Of a DNA stretch of 43,001 bases, positions 8,629 through 17,628 are shown piece by piece (position 1 is the stretch's first letter; each line of letters opens with the position of its first letter). The notes beneath the pieces are model-generated. The model ran no database searches. It worked only from the letters and a program-made list of their open reading frames with translations, and was not told the DNA's origin. Both the position numbers and the translations under genes were made by a program. The stretch is from Candidatus Cloacimonadota bacterium (lineage in GTDB: Bacteria > Hydrothermota > E44-bin80): NCBI GenBank assembly GCA_004375965.1, contig SOIS01000239.1, positions 1 to 43,001 on the forward strand, in the 5' to 3' direction.

Positions 8629-8657
8629 TTGACTTTTTGGTAAATTTGAATTACTAT
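8629..8657 (+). promoter_or_regulatory. Sigma-70 promoter, nearly leaderless transcript
   Basis: TTGACT (8629-8634), a 17-base spacer, then TACTAT (8652-8657). The ATG of the next gene is at 8668, so transcription would begin only a few bases before it and the message would be almost leaderless. Confidence 0.65.
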
Positions 8658-8667
8658 AACTTACATA

Positions 8668-10011
8668 ATGGAAAGAGAGAGGAGAAAAAACCTGGTTTTC
8701 AAAAAATTCTTCAGAGTAAGTGATAGGGTTCTCTTTTCATTACTTGTACTTTTCTCAATACTTGCTGGGTGTACACACATGATTGTTAGGGCAAAGAAAG
8801 AACAGATTCCCGATGAAAATGTTGCAATTTCCTCTATAGCAAGAATTGACTCAATTTTAGGTTTTTTCTTTGACTGGCAGTTTGGGAGGGAAAAAATTGG
8901 ATTAATGCCTGAGTTAAAGGCAGAGTTTTCTGGCAAAGTAAGCATACCCGATAGGATTTTTCTCAAAGGAACACTGAGAACTGGTGATATAGTAGAGAAG
9001 ATTAATACGTACACAATAGAAGGAAAGGAATATACCTATAATAAGGAGACACAAATCTGGGAAGGTGGTGCAAAGGGCTCTTTTCCCAACCCATTAGAAA
9101 ATCTTAAACTCATTCTCTCCTTTGGTGAATTCACGTTCATTAAATTTGATAAATATAATAATTCTGAATGTTATCTTTTTTCATTTAAACCAAATGTTTA
9201 TTTTCTCGACCCTATCGAAGCAACAAAACCAGAGGGATTTTTCTGGATTTCTGAGAAGAAAGGGCTACCACTCAGGGTAAAGGTTTCATCTGAAAGAAGG
9301 CGTTTAAACTGGGATATGAGGTTGTCTAAATTCAATAGTTTTGCAAACATAAATGTTCCTTTTAGGAGTCAAAAGATACGAGTAAGTGGGATCAAGAATA
9401 TAGAAAGAGAAGTTGATTTGATAATGGATAGATTCATTTTCCTGGGATATGAAAAGCCGGATGTCACAATAGAAAAAATCGGTGATGTAGTATTTTCTAT
9501 TAAAGCGGAGAGGCTTTCGGATTCTATAATAAGCGATATCCTCAGAAAGGGAAAAGTAGATCTTTACATAGGGACCTGGCCAAAGGACCCCATTTTTGAA
9601 TTGAAAGAGAATCGTAAACTTGTTTGTGAAAAATATGGCGAAGGAGCACAACTCTTCTTTGAGAGAGGAATGGTAACAAAACCTGTGATTGCGGTGAAGA
9701 AAATCTTATCAAGGGATGCGCTTCACTCCTTTGAACTGAAAAATGACATCCTCGGAGAATACTCGATCTATGCGTATCTTAAATCAGAGGGAGGAGATAG
9801 TCTTAAGGAGATTGTTGAAAACTACCTGGATGAGCCAATGGTTGTTGTAGTTGATAACAGAGCAGTATCAGTTTCACTTATTCGAGATACATGGCTCGTT
9901 GAAAATAAAATCCCCATTGTTAAAGGGTTGAAAGGTAACGAGTCTATACGTATATTTACAAAACTAAAAAATAAACCTTTGGAAAAAGATTACGATTTTA
10001 CATGGGATTAA
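8668..10011 (+). CDS. Lipoprotein, LolA/LppX-like half plus SecD P1-like half
   Basis: The 447-residue protein has a basic start, a hydrophobic core (about 22-34) and a lipobox SILAGC with C35. The first half (about 45-235) resembles LolA/LppX-type lipid-binding folds, with beta-rich spacing and phrases such as YTIEGKEYTYNKETQIWEG. The second half (about 265-430) reads like the first periplasmic (P1 head) domain of SecD: DVVFSIKAERLSD, an ILRKGKVDLYI strand, a later FELKNDILGEYSIYAYL, and PMVVVVDNRAVSVSLI at the place of the SecD phrase LAIVLDGKVISAPVI. It has no other membrane span, so it cannot be SecD itself. No ribosome site precedes the ATG, in line with a leaderless message. Domain calls are by eye; the function is not established. 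Confidence 0.7.
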   Translation: MERERRKNLVFKKFFRVSDRVLFSLLVLFSILAGCTHMIVRAKKEQIPDENVAISSIARIDSILGFFFDWQFGREKIGLMPELKAEFSGKVSIPDRIFLKGTLRTGDIVEKINTYTIEGKEYTYNKETQIWEGGAKGSFPNPLENLKLILSFGEFTFIKFDKYNNSECYLFSFKPNVYFLDPIEATKPEGFFWISEKKGLPLRVKVSSERRRLNWDMRLSKFNSFANINVPFRSQKIRVSGIKNIEREVDLIMDRFIFLGYEKPDVTIEKIGDVVFSIKAERLSDSIISDILRKGKVDLYIGTWPKDPIFELKENRKLVCEKYGEGAQLFFERGMVTKPVIAVKKILSRDALHSFELKNDILGEYSIYAYLKSEGGDSLKEIVENYLDEPMVVVVDNRAVSVSLIRDTWLVENKIPIVKGLKGNESIRIFTKLKNKPLEKDYDFTWD

Positions 10012-10023
10012 TAAGGAGGAATA

Positions 10024-10188
10024 ATGGATAAGAAATTACTTGATATCCTTGCATGTCCTAAGTGTAAGGGTGACCTTGAGTACGATGAAAAGAATCAGAA
10101 ATTGATATGTAGAAAATGCAAACTTGCATATCCGATAAAGGAAGATATTCCTGTGATGTTAATAGACGAGGCAGATAAAATACAGTAG
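10024..10188 (+). CDS. Trm112-like zinc-ribbon protein
   Basis: A 54-residue protein that starts 13 bases after the lipoprotein gene, with an ideal AAGGAGGA 3 bases before the ATG. It begins [16 protein letters not shown] and has a second pair in CRKC, giving a CxxC...CxxC zinc ribbon, followed by [16 protein letters not shown]. This is the Trm112/YcaR (UPF0434) family. In eukaryotes and archaea Trm112 activates several methyltransferases; in bacteria the role is unclear. The stop at 10186-10188 ends the short operon. Confidence 0.9.
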   Translation: MDKKLLDILACPKCKGDLEYDEKNQKLICRKCKLAYPIKEDIPVMLIDEADKIQ

Positions 10189-10314
10189 GGAGTAAGTAGT
10201 AAGAAGTAAGCAGAGGGCAGAAGACATAAAAACAAAATAGACGACAGAAGAGTAGAATATCAGATTATCAGAGAATCAGAAACAGATATCGAATAACGTA
10301 TGGATAGAATTTTT

Positions 10315-10343
10315 TTGACGTTAAAACATAACTTCAATGTGAT
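10315..10343 (+). promoter_or_regulatory. Probable promoter of the PorU-like gene
   Basis: TTGACG (10315-10320), a 17-base spacer, then TGTGAT (10338-10343, 4 of 6 matches). Transcription would start near 10350 and leave a leader of about 90 bases that contains the hairpin at 10381. Confidence 0.5.
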
Positions 10344-10380
10344 GCAAAAGTTACTATGAGGCTCGAAAAAATAAATAAAA

Positions 10381-10410
10381 CTCCCAGTTTCTAATTATCG
10401 AGAATGGGAG
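10381..10410 (+). promoter_or_regulatory. Hairpin in leader of the PorU-like gene
   Basis: CTCCCA (10381-10386) pairs with TGGGAG (10405-10410), and inside it TTCT pairs with AGAA with a small bulge. No T run follows, so it does not look like a terminator. The ATG is 30 bases further on. Possibly a stability or regulatory element of the mRNA leader. Confidence 0.4.
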
Positions 10411-10440
10411 AACCTTTATACAATATGAAGTGAGGTAAGA

Positions 10441-13400
10441 ATGAATAAGATAATTTCCTGCATTCTTTTTCTTGTTATCATTTCTTCTCTTTTTGCAGAG
10501 GATATTAGTATACTCAGTTCTTCGGAAAAGGGAATTGCTTTTGAGTTCAGAGTGCCAGCTTTCTCTGTAACTCCATTATTGATTGATAATAAAGAATACA
10601 AAATAATAGATATACGTGGAACAGGTATGATAAATGACATTGGAAAACCTGCCTTGCCTGTAAGATATATTTATGTTGCTCTTCCCTTAGAAACAGAGAA
10701 TGTAAAGATCTATGTAAAGAAAGAAGGGAAACAGACAATAAAAAATGCAAGAATTATTCCTGTTTTCCAAATGACGTGGAAAGACCAGAAAATTGAAGAA
10801 GACCCTGCTATTTATGGAAAAAATGCATATTTCCCTGGTAAGGATTACGAAGTTCTTTATGACAAGATTCTTCTTCATCAAAGGATTGTTAAGATCGCCA
10901 TCTATCCATTTCATTTTAATCCCTATATTAACGAACTAATATCATATAATACTATTAAGGTAAAAATTATGTTTTTGGGTGGAAAACAAAAAGAGGGAGA
11001 ATATAGGTTTCTGGGTATCCCGAATGAGCGGAGGTTAAAAAACCTTATTATTAATTACAATAAAGGACAATCATGGAGGAAAAAGAAGAAGGTTGGTAGA
11101 GGATCACTGCTCAACTATACACCATGGTATAAAATAAAGGTTTCTGAGGATGGGGTTTATAAAATTGACTATAACTACCTGAAGAACCATAACATTAATC
11201 CTGATAATATAGATCCCCGAACAATAAAGGTATACAATGGGGGAAGTTCAGTTCTCAATGATGATATTTTAATTGTACCGGGAGAAAATGATACAATACC
11301 GTATCAGATACCCATATACATACATGGTGAGGATGATGGGGAATTTAATAAGGATGATTATATCCTTTTCTACGGTCTTTCACTTACAGGGTGGGAGAGG
11401 TGTTCTGTAAGCGTCGGTGTTCCGCTCTTTTACAATCCATTTACTGATACCAATGTCTATTGGCTAACCTGGGGAGAAAATGAAGGTAAGAGGATGGAGG
11501 TAGTAGATGGAAGCCCATCCTTCAATGAGCCGTATACTCCATCCTGTTTCAAAAAGACTATACACATTGAAGAGAATCATCTTTGTCCTTCAAAATCAGG
11601 ATTTGGTTGGGTGTGGGAAGAGGTTGTTCTCCCAACAAATGTCAGTTCAATCTCCCGTAATTATGCATTTTCCGTCAAAAATCTTTACAGTGATAGTTTC
11701 GAGGTTTTTACTGCTGTATATGGTGCTACTACTGGAACCCATTGTATTGAACTTCAGATGAAGAGTATCCCATTCAGTGATACCTGCTGGGCAGGTATGA
11801 ATTATACTGCACCATTTACATGGCTTAGCGGTGGAACTAATCTGTCTTCTGGTGATAATACTATTACAGTAAGAGTTCATAAAGGTGGTGGGGGTGATAA
11901 GATATATATAGATTATTTTGAGGTCTCTTTCTACAAGAACTATAAAGCATTTAACAATGTTCTTGAATTCTCTATTAAAGAGGATGCACCGGTTGATACA
12001 ATCTATGAATTTAATCTTAATGGCTTTTCTGAATCTCCCTATATCTTTGATATTACTTCGCCATATAACACCAAAAGGATTACAGGTTCAACATTCAATT
12101 ATGGTACTGTAAAATTTCAGATCTTTGTATCTCAGGAAGAGAAAAAGAAATGTATAGCAACGAAGGTTTTTAAGACACCCGAATCTATCACTGAAGGAAA
12201 TCCAAACTCTCTGAGAAACGTGGATAAAGCCGATTATATAATCGTTACGCATAAAAAATTCTACTATGCAGCATCGGAGCTAAGGGATTGGAGAAGAAAC
12301 CATCTTTTGGGTGTTCAGAATCCTACTATTAAGATTGTAATGATTGACGAGATATTCGACAATTTTAGTTGGGGTCTTAGTGACCCTGTTGCGATCAGGA
12401 ATTTCTTCTATTATGCAGCGAATTTCTGGGAATATCCCCCTGGGTATGTGCTCCTTTTTGGCGGAGGCTCGTACGATTATAAAAATCTATTCAAAAGCCA
12501 GGAGCCCAAAAATAGCATTCCGGTTTATGAAACAGGGGATTATGTGCATTTTCAAGAATTGATGAGTCATAATCCCTGTTATGAAGATTTTTTTACTGAT
12601 TTTACTGGGGATTTACTGTGTGATATTCCTATTGGAAGGATAACTGTTGTAACACAAGAAGAAGCAGGTGATGTAGTTAATAAGATAATTAACTATGAGA
12701 CCAATAACCTTGGTTCCTGGAAAAATAGGATCATTCTTCTCGCTGATGATGAATTTGACTATAAAGGAATTGATGGTCTCTATCGATTCCATATTTCCGG
12801 AACAGAGGGAATATCACAACTTGTTCCTGGCCCGTTTGATCAAACAAAGGTATATCTGACTGAATATCCTGGAACTAATCCCGGAGCAGTTCCGCCTGGC
12901 AGTAAACCACAAGCAAGAAGTGCCTTAATAGAGGCTCTCGATAAGGGTGCTTTACTCGGGACATTTCTTGGACATGGGAACCTGAGGCAGCTAACACACG
13001 AACTTGTTTTTCATAGAGCTGATGTTGGGATGCTGGAGAACGATTACAGGGAACCATTTTTCTATTTTGGCTCCTGCAGTGTAGGCGATTTCGACAGAGC
13101 TGAAGAGGAAAGTATTGCGGACCTTTTGCAGAAAAGTTGTAGAAGGGGTGCAATTGCAACGTTAGCTTGCACAAGGACTTCTGGTTACTCCAGTATCACT
13201 GTACTTGGGAAAGAACTTGTTACTAACATACTTGGAAACAAAAATGCCACACTTGGTGATGGTGTATTTCTTTCAAAAAAGAATGCAAATTTTGGTAAAA
13301 CATATGCATTCTTTGGTGATCCTGCAACACCTTCTTTCCCTGATTCAATTGGTTTTCAGGCAACAATCAGTAGTGAAACCCTTGTTGGAGGAAGGAAAAT

Positions 13401-14373
13401 ACTGATTGATGGTCAGACAGATGATCCGGGATTCAATGGATTTCTATTTGCAGCAGCATATGACCCTATAAAAAGAATAGCCCATCCAGTTCCCACCACT
13501 TCAGACACGATTCGTTATAACCTTCCAGGTAATTCCATCTTTAAGGGTATCTTCAACATAACAGGTGGAAAAATAGATGCTGCATTTTTTGTCCCAACCA
13601 AGCTTGATTCTGGAAATACAGGAAGAATTAGTATGTATATCTGGGGTGATGCAAAGGAAGGCAGACGAAGTCTTGATTCCCTCATAACAGGTATTGATGA
13701 TACACTTTCTACTGATTCAATTCCACCCGACATTGAGATATACCATAGTGGAAAACTTCTTGGAGACGGAATGTCAATTCCCAGTGATGCAGAAATCATA
13801 GGCGTTCTGGAAGATGAGAGTGGAATTGATATAACTGGTAGAGAAAATAGATCAATATACCTTGCTATCAATGAAGATTATACTCATATAAAAAAGATAA
13901 ATGATTATTTCTTCTATGATATTAATAGCTCGACAAAAGGTTCGTTCAGGTATGCTCTTGGGCTCGAGTCAACTATGAAGACTGTTAGGTTGGAGTTTAC
14001 CTGCTACGACAATTGTGAAAACCAGGCTGTTAAAGTTCTTGACTTAAATGTTTATAGTGGAGAGGAATTTAGTCTAAGTAATGTATATAATTTTCCAAAT
14101 CCCTTTAAGAAAACCACATATTTTACATATTATCTTAGCCACCGGAGTTCTGTCACACTTACTGTGTTCACCATTACTGGGAAAACCATTTATAAAAAAA
14201 ACATTGTTTGTGAACCTGGTTTTAACAGGATTTTATGGGATGGGAGGGATGCAGATGGTGACAGGATAGCTAATGGTGTCTATTTTTATAAAATAAAGGC
14301 ACAAGCATCTGATGCACAGGATAATTTCCAAAGTAAAGCAGAATATAGAGGAAAGATTGCAATAGCTCGATAA
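10441..14373 (+). CDS. Gingipain-like C25 cysteine peptidase, PorU-like
   Basis: A 1310-residue secreted protein with signal peptide (about 1-19, ending SLFA). The N-terminal part resembles C25 propeptides (DIGKPALPVRYIYVALP). The peptidase core spans about 590-970. The catalytic histidine is H845 in FLGHGNLRQ and the nucleophile is C879 in FYFGSCSVGDFDRAEEESIA, the normal gingipain spacing. The C-terminus (1217-1310) starts NFPNPF and ends in GVYFYKIKA, the FlgD-like/type IX sorting-domain pattern. PorU is the type IX sortase that cleaves such domains and links cargo to the cell surface, and a PorV/PorQ-family gene follows directly as in Bacteroidota. A plain secreted C25 protease is the alternative. 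The start lacks a strong ribosome site, although GAGGTAAGA lies just before the ATG. Confidence 0.85.
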   Translation: MNKIISCILFLVIISSLFAEDISILSSSEKGIAFEFRVPAFSVTPLLIDNKEYKIIDIRGTGMINDIGKPALPVRYIYVALPLETENVKIYVKKEGKQTIKNARIIPVFQMTWKDQKIEEDPAIYGKNAYFPGKDYEVLYDKILLHQRIVKIAIYPFHFNPYINELISYNTIKVKIMFLGGKQKEGEYRFLGIPNERRLKNLIINYNKGQSWRKKKKVGRGSLLNYTPWYKIKVSEDGVYKIDYNYLKNHNINPDNIDPRTIKVYNGGSSVLNDDILIVPGENDTIPYQIPIYIHGEDDGEFNKDDYILFYGLSLTGWERCSVSVGVPLFYNPFTDTNVYWLTWGENEGKRMEVVDGSPSFNEPYTPSCFKKTIHIEENHLCPSKSGFGWVWEEVVLPTNVSSISRNYAFSVKNLYSDSFEVFTAVYGATTGTHCIELQMKSIPFSDTCWAGMNYTAPFTWLSGGTNLSSGDNTITVRVHKGGGGDKIYIDYFEVSFYKNYKAFNNVLEFSIKEDAPVDTIYEFNLNGFSESPYIFDITSPYNTKRITGSTFNYGTVKFQIFVSQEEKKKCIATKVFKTPESITEGNPNSLRNVDKADYIIVTHKKFYYAASELRDWRRNHLLGVQNPTIKIVMIDEIFDNFSWGLSDPVAIRNFFYYAANFWEYPPGYVLLFGGGSYDYKNLFKSQEPKNSIPVYETGDYVHFQELMSHNPCYEDFFTDFTGDLLCDIPIGRITVVTQEEAGDVVNKIINYETNNLGSWKNRIILLADDEFDYKGIDGLYRFHISGTEGISQLVPGPFDQTKVYLTEYPGTNPGAVPPGSKPQARSALIEALDKGALLGTFLGHGNLRQLTHELVFHRADVGMLENDYREPFFYFGSCSVGDFDRAEEESIADLLQKSCRRGAIATLACTRTSGYSSITVLGKELVTNILGNKNATLGDGVFLSKKNANFGKTYAFFGDPATPSFPDSIGFQATISSETLVGGRKILIDGQTDDPGFNGFLFAAAYDPIKRIAHPVPTTSDTIRYNLPGNSIFKGIFNITGGKIDAAFFVPTKLDSGNTGRISMYIWGDAKEGRRSLDSLITGIDDTLSTDSIPPDIEIYHSGKLLGDGMSIPSDAEIIGVLEDESGIDITGRENRSIYLAINEDYTHIKKINDYFFYDINSSTKGSFRYALGLESTMKTVRLEFTCYDNCENQAVKVLDLNVYSGEEFSLSNVYNFPNPFKKTTYFTYYLSHRSSVTLTVFTITGKTIYKKNIVCEPGFNRILWDGRDADGDRIANGVYFYKIKAQASDAQDNFQSKAEYRGKIAIAR

Positions 14374-14422
14374 CGAAAACCAAAATACATAAAAACTTGT
14401 CTTCCAGATTGCCTTTTTTTGC

Positions 14423-14451
14423 TTGACATTTTTGGATTTTGTTGATATTAT
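14423..14451 (+). promoter_or_regulatory. Sigma-70 promoter upstream of the PorV-like gene
   Basis: TTGACA (14423-14428), a 17-base spacer, then TATTAT (14446-14451). The TTG of the -35 box happens to be in frame with the gene and could be mistaken for its start. The real start at 14486 lies about 28 bases after the expected transcription start. Because truB follows one base after the gene, this promoter probably drives the truB-ribF-rpsO run too. Confidence 0.82.
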
Positions 14452-14485
14452 AAAAAAAAGAAAAGTAGTTGAAAAGGAGGGAAAA

Positions 14486-15490
14486 ATGAAAGGACTAATA
14501 AAAATAACAATCGTTCTCATATTTATTATTACTCTGTCAACGTTACAATTGCATGGATTTGCATCAGAAGCGGGGGCTATATTCCTGACTATTTATCCTG
14601 GTGCAAGACCCAACGGTATGGGAGGAGCGTTTGTTGGATTAGCGGACGATGCCCTTTCGACATTTTATAATCAGGGTGGAATGGCATTTATAGAGTCAAG
14701 AAATTTTTACCTAATGCATGCAAACTGGCTTCCTGGACTCTACCCTGGTATGTACTATGATATTGTTTCCTATGTGAACCCAATAAAAGGTTGGGGAACT
14801 ATAGGAGGGAACATAATCTATCTTACAACAGGAGAGACAGAGGCAAGGGATGACCAAGGTAATCCTGTTGGAACATTCAGAACATTTGATGTTGCATTTT
14901 CCTTAGGTTATGCGACAAAGATGAGTCCTTTTCTGGGGCTTGGAGTTGGAGCGAAATTTATTTATAGTTATCTTGCTCCTCCTGAAATTGTTGAGAAGGT
15001 TCTTCATATGAGAGGTGGAACAGGTATAAGTTGGGCGGTTGATATTTCTGCACTATACCATACTCCAATACGGGGTTTAAATCTTGGTGCCTCACTGCAG
15101 AATATCGGTCCTTCCATTCAATATGCACAAAGTGGTAATAAGGACCCATTGCCCAGAACACTGCGACTTGGTATAGCTTATAAACTTTTTGATACTGAGA
15201 CAAATAAATTAAATTTTCTTGCTGATATTACGAAGGTTGTTGTTAACTGGAGCGGTGATCTAAAAAAAGAGAATGAAGATACCTGGAAATCTATAGGGAT
15301 GGAATACACATATTTCAATCTTTTAACAGGAAGGATTGGTTATTTTAGAGATTCATCAGGTAAGAGAATAGGTTTTACGTACGGTGGTGGAGTACAGTTT
15401 AAGAATTTAATATTTGATATTGGTGTGGACGATAAACTCTATGAGTTCCCTACTTCGAACTACAGATTTTCTATCTCATACAGTTTTTGA
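14486..15490 (+). CDS. PorV/PorQ-family outer-membrane beta-barrel protein
   Basis: 334 residues from the ATG with AAAAGGAGG six bases upstream. The signal peptide (about 1-28) ends near HGFASEAG. The mature start reads AGAIFLTIYPGARPNGMGGA with VGLADDALSTFYNQGGMAF, the hallmark of the PorV/PorQ family. The remainder alternates like beta strands with turns at regular intervals and ends in an aromatic strand (RFSISYSF), as outer-membrane barrels do. In the type IX system PorV is the shuttle that carries cargo to the PorU sortase. Here it directly follows the PorU-like peptidase, which supports that role. PorV and PorQ cannot be separated by eye. One base separates its stop from truB. Confidence 0.87.
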   Translation: MKGLIKITIVLIFIITLSTLQLHGFASEAGAIFLTIYPGARPNGMGGAFVGLADDALSTFYNQGGMAFIESRNFYLMHANWLPGLYPGMYYDIVSYVNPIKGWGTIGGNIIYLTTGETEARDDQGNPVGTFRTFDVAFSLGYATKMSPFLGLGVGAKFIYSYLAPPEIVEKVLHMRGGTGISWAVDISALYHTPIRGLNLGASLQNIGPSIQYAQSGNKDPLPRTLRLGIAYKLFDTETNKLNFLADITKVVVNWSGDLKKENEDTWKSIGMEYTYFNLLTGRIGYFRDSSGKRIGFTYGGGVQFKNLIFDIGVDDKLYEFPTSNYRFSISYSF

Positions 15491-15491
15491 T

Positions 15492-16232
15492 ATGGAAGGC
15501 ATACTTTTGGTAAACAAACCCAAAGGACCAACCTCTTTTCATATTATTAAATTATTGAGGAAGATAACAGGCGAGAAAAAGATCGGACATTCAGGAACTC
15601 TCGACCCGAATGCACGGGGTCTACTCTTAGTTGCCTTTGGGAGGGCAACAAAGCTCATTAGGTTCTTGCAAGAACAAGATAAAGAATATATTGCCAAGAT
15701 TCTTTTCGGAGTTTCTACAGAGACAGACGACATATCAGGCAAGATACTATCCAAAAAAGATATCCCCCAAGTTCCTAATGATGTTCTAAGAGAGATTCTT
15801 AGAACCTTTAAGGGAAGGATACAACAGGTTCCTCCGAAATTTTCTGCTGTTAAACATAAAGGAGAAAGGGCCTATTCTCTTGCAAGGCGTGGAAAAGATT
15901 TCTTGTTAAAGGAAAAGGATGTGGTAGTTCATAAGATTGATTTAATATATTATTGCCATCCTTATCTGAAGATAGCGATCGACTGTTCTAAAGGGACATA
16001 TATTAGAGCGATAGCAAGAGATATTGGAAAGACATTAGGTACCTATGCCACTCTCTTTTCATTACTACGAAGAAGCATTGGAAAATGGACTTTAAGGGAT
16101 TCATTAAACATTGATGATATAATGGACAGGAAGTTGATTAGAAAACGCATTATACCAGTCTCAGAGTTCTTCAAGGATTTTCCTCAGATAACTCTGTGTA
16201 ATCCAAAATTTAAAAAAGTTTGTTCAGTTTGA
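15492..16232 (+). CDS. truB: tRNA pseudouridine(55) synthase
   Basis: Makes pseudouridine 55 in the T loop of tRNAs. The catalytic aspartate is D38 in GHSGTLDPNARGLLL; other family blocks are LLVNKPKGPTSF, VPPKFSAVKHKGERAY and GTYIRAIARDIG. At 246 residues it is short and has little or no C-terminal PUA domain. I start it at the ATG at 15492, one base after the porV-like stop. An upstream start would lie inside the barrel gene and add unrelated residues. Its stop overlaps the ribF start (TGATG). First gene of the classic truB-ribF-rpsO-pnp run. Confidence 0.94.
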   Translation: MEGILLVNKPKGPTSFHIIKLLRKITGEKKIGHSGTLDPNARGLLLVAFGRATKLIRFLQEQDKEYIAKILFGVSTETDDISGKILSKKDIPQVPNDVLREILRTFKGRIQQVPPKFSAVKHKGERAYSLARRGKDFLLKEKDVVVHKIDLIYYCHPYLKIAIDCSKGTYIRAIARDIGKTLGTYATLFSLLRRSIGKWTLRDSLNIDDIMDRKLIRKRIIPVSEFFKDFPQITLCNPKFKKVCSV

Positions 16233-17179
16233 TGAAAATTGGATGGGGTCTTGAGGAAAAGGAATTTGAAAAATGCGAAAATATTATTACCATAGGAAGT
16301 TTTGATGGTATTCATAGGGGACACAGCATAATTCTTAAGAATCTCCTTAAACTTGCCACAAAATATGGCGGTAAGAGTATCGTTATTACTTTCGACCCAT
16401 TACCAAAGGAATTTCTTAAAAAGAATAATTATCAGGTAATTACAACACTCGAAGAAAAACTGAAAATCCTACAGGAGAATGGCATAGATGGTGTATGTAT
16501 AATCCCTTTCACAGAGGACTTTTCAAAAATTGAACCATATGATTTCTTAAAAAAGATATGGAAACATTTTCGTCCAGATGCTATTTCAGTTGGCTATACC
16601 CATCATTTTGGAAAAGATGGAAGTGGAGGAGTATCTTTGCTTGAAGAATTCTCAAAGGAAAAAGGGATTGATCTGCTGGAGGTCGAAGATGTAAAAGTAG
16701 ATGATATGACTGTAAGCAGCTCAAGAATAAGAGATTTTATAAATCGAGGCGAAATCACGAAAGCAAATGATATGCTTGGTAGAGAATTCTTTTTTTCAGC
16801 AACGGTAAATAGAGGTCAAGGTATAGGAAAGACTTTATCATATCCAACTGCCAATCTCAAAATTAACTCACTAAAAAAGATTCTTCCCAAGGAAGGTGTT
16901 TATGCTGCGAAGGTGTTGTTAAGTTCCAGAAATTATGGAGCTATGCTCTATCTTGGCAAGAGACCGACCTTTTATGAAGATTCTCGTTCCACCTGTGAAG
17001 TGTATATTATGGGATTTAAAGGAAATCTTTATGACAAGCAACTATTGGTTAAAGTGGTAGATAGAATTAGAGAAGAAAGAAAATTTCGTTCTGCCCAAAA
17101 CTTAAGAAGCCAAATCATGAACGACGAAGAGACTGCAAGAAAGATTATAAATAGCTTGGTTTCAAAACAAGGAGGTTAA
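16232..17179 (+). CDS. ribF: Bifunctional riboflavin kinase/FAD synthetase
   Basis: Converts riboflavin to FMN and then FAD. The N-terminal nucleotidyltransferase domain (about 15-185) has the HIGH-like [13 protein letters not shown] and the later [14 protein letters not shown]. The C-terminal flavokinase domain (about 186-310) has [17 protein letters not shown] and a GKRPTF block. At 315 residues it is a normal length. The start ATG overlaps the truB stop by one base, and its stop is one base before the rpsO start, so translation is probably coupled throughout. Confidence 0.95.
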   Translation: MKIGWGLEEKEFEKCENIITIGSFDGIHRGHSIILKNLLKLATKYGGKSIVITFDPLPKEFLKKNNYQVITTLEEKLKILQENGIDGVCIIPFTEDFSKIEPYDFLKKIWKHFRPDAISVGYTHHFGKDGSGGVSLLEEFSKEKGIDLLEVEDVKVDDMTVSSSRIRDFINRGEITKANDMLGREFFFSATVNRGQGIGKTLSYPTANLKINSLKKILPKEGVYAAKVLLSSRNYGAMLYLGKRPTFYEDSRSTCEVYIMGFKGNLYDKQLLVKVVDRIREERKFRSAQNLRSQIMNDEETARKIINSLVSKQGG

Positions 17180-17180
17180 G

Positions 17181-17450
17181 TTGTCTTTGGACAGTAAAGT
17201 AAAGGGTAAGCTTATAGGAAACTTCAAGATACATGATAGGGATACGGGATCACCGGAGGTTCAAATTGCTCTTCTTACGGCAAGGATTAAGGATATAACA
17301 AACCATTTAAGAGTACACAAGAAGGATATCCATTCAAGAAGAGGTCTTCTGTTGTTGGTCAGTCAAAGGCGAAAACTCCTAAAGTATCTTTCAAGAAAAG
17401 GAGATGATCGCTACCGTGATCTTATCAAGAAACTTGGATTGAGAGCATAG
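17181..17450 (+). CDS. rpsO: 30S ribosomal protein S15
   Basis: 89 residues, full length for S15, which binds the central domain of 16S r[19 protein letters not shown], the His-rich [16 protein letters not shown], and [12 protein letters not shown] are diagnostic. Translation starts at TTG (17181) with AAGGAGG eight bases upstream, and no ATG fits. It is followed by a 178-base gap before pnp. In many bacteria such a region holds an S15 autoregulatory structure; I see no specific known fold there, only the 13-mer ATCTAACAGGGTG at 17521. Confidence 0.97.
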   Translation: MSLDSKVKGKLIGNFKIHDRDTGSPEVQIALLTARIKDITNHLRVHKKDIHSRRGLLLLVSQRRKLLKYLSRKGDDRYRDLIKKLGLRA

Positions 17451-17628
17451 AGATAAACGCTGGTTTAATGTCAAAAATATACCCAAATAGTTTATTGTAA
17501 TCAGAGCAAAATATAGCAATATCTAACAGGGTGGTATTACGTATCTGGAAGGTTTATAAAAAAATTCAGGATTGGATTTTTAATGTGGTTCATTAACAGA
17601 TACTATAGATAACGTTTCAGGAGGTTAA

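Noticed and set aside
10189-10300. A purine-rich repeat array (AGTAAGTAGTAAGAAGTAAG-like)
   Set aside because: Low-complexity drift over a short distance without a regular period.
13515-13871. A 118-codon open frame on the minus strand inside the PorU-like gene
   Set aside because: Shadow of the peptidase frame, with no ribosome site or recognisable protein pattern.
14423-14485. A longer PorV-like start at the TTG at 14423
   Set aside because: That TTG is the -35 box of a promoter with a TATTAT box 17 bases on. The ATG at 14486 has a strong ribosome site and begins the signal peptide.
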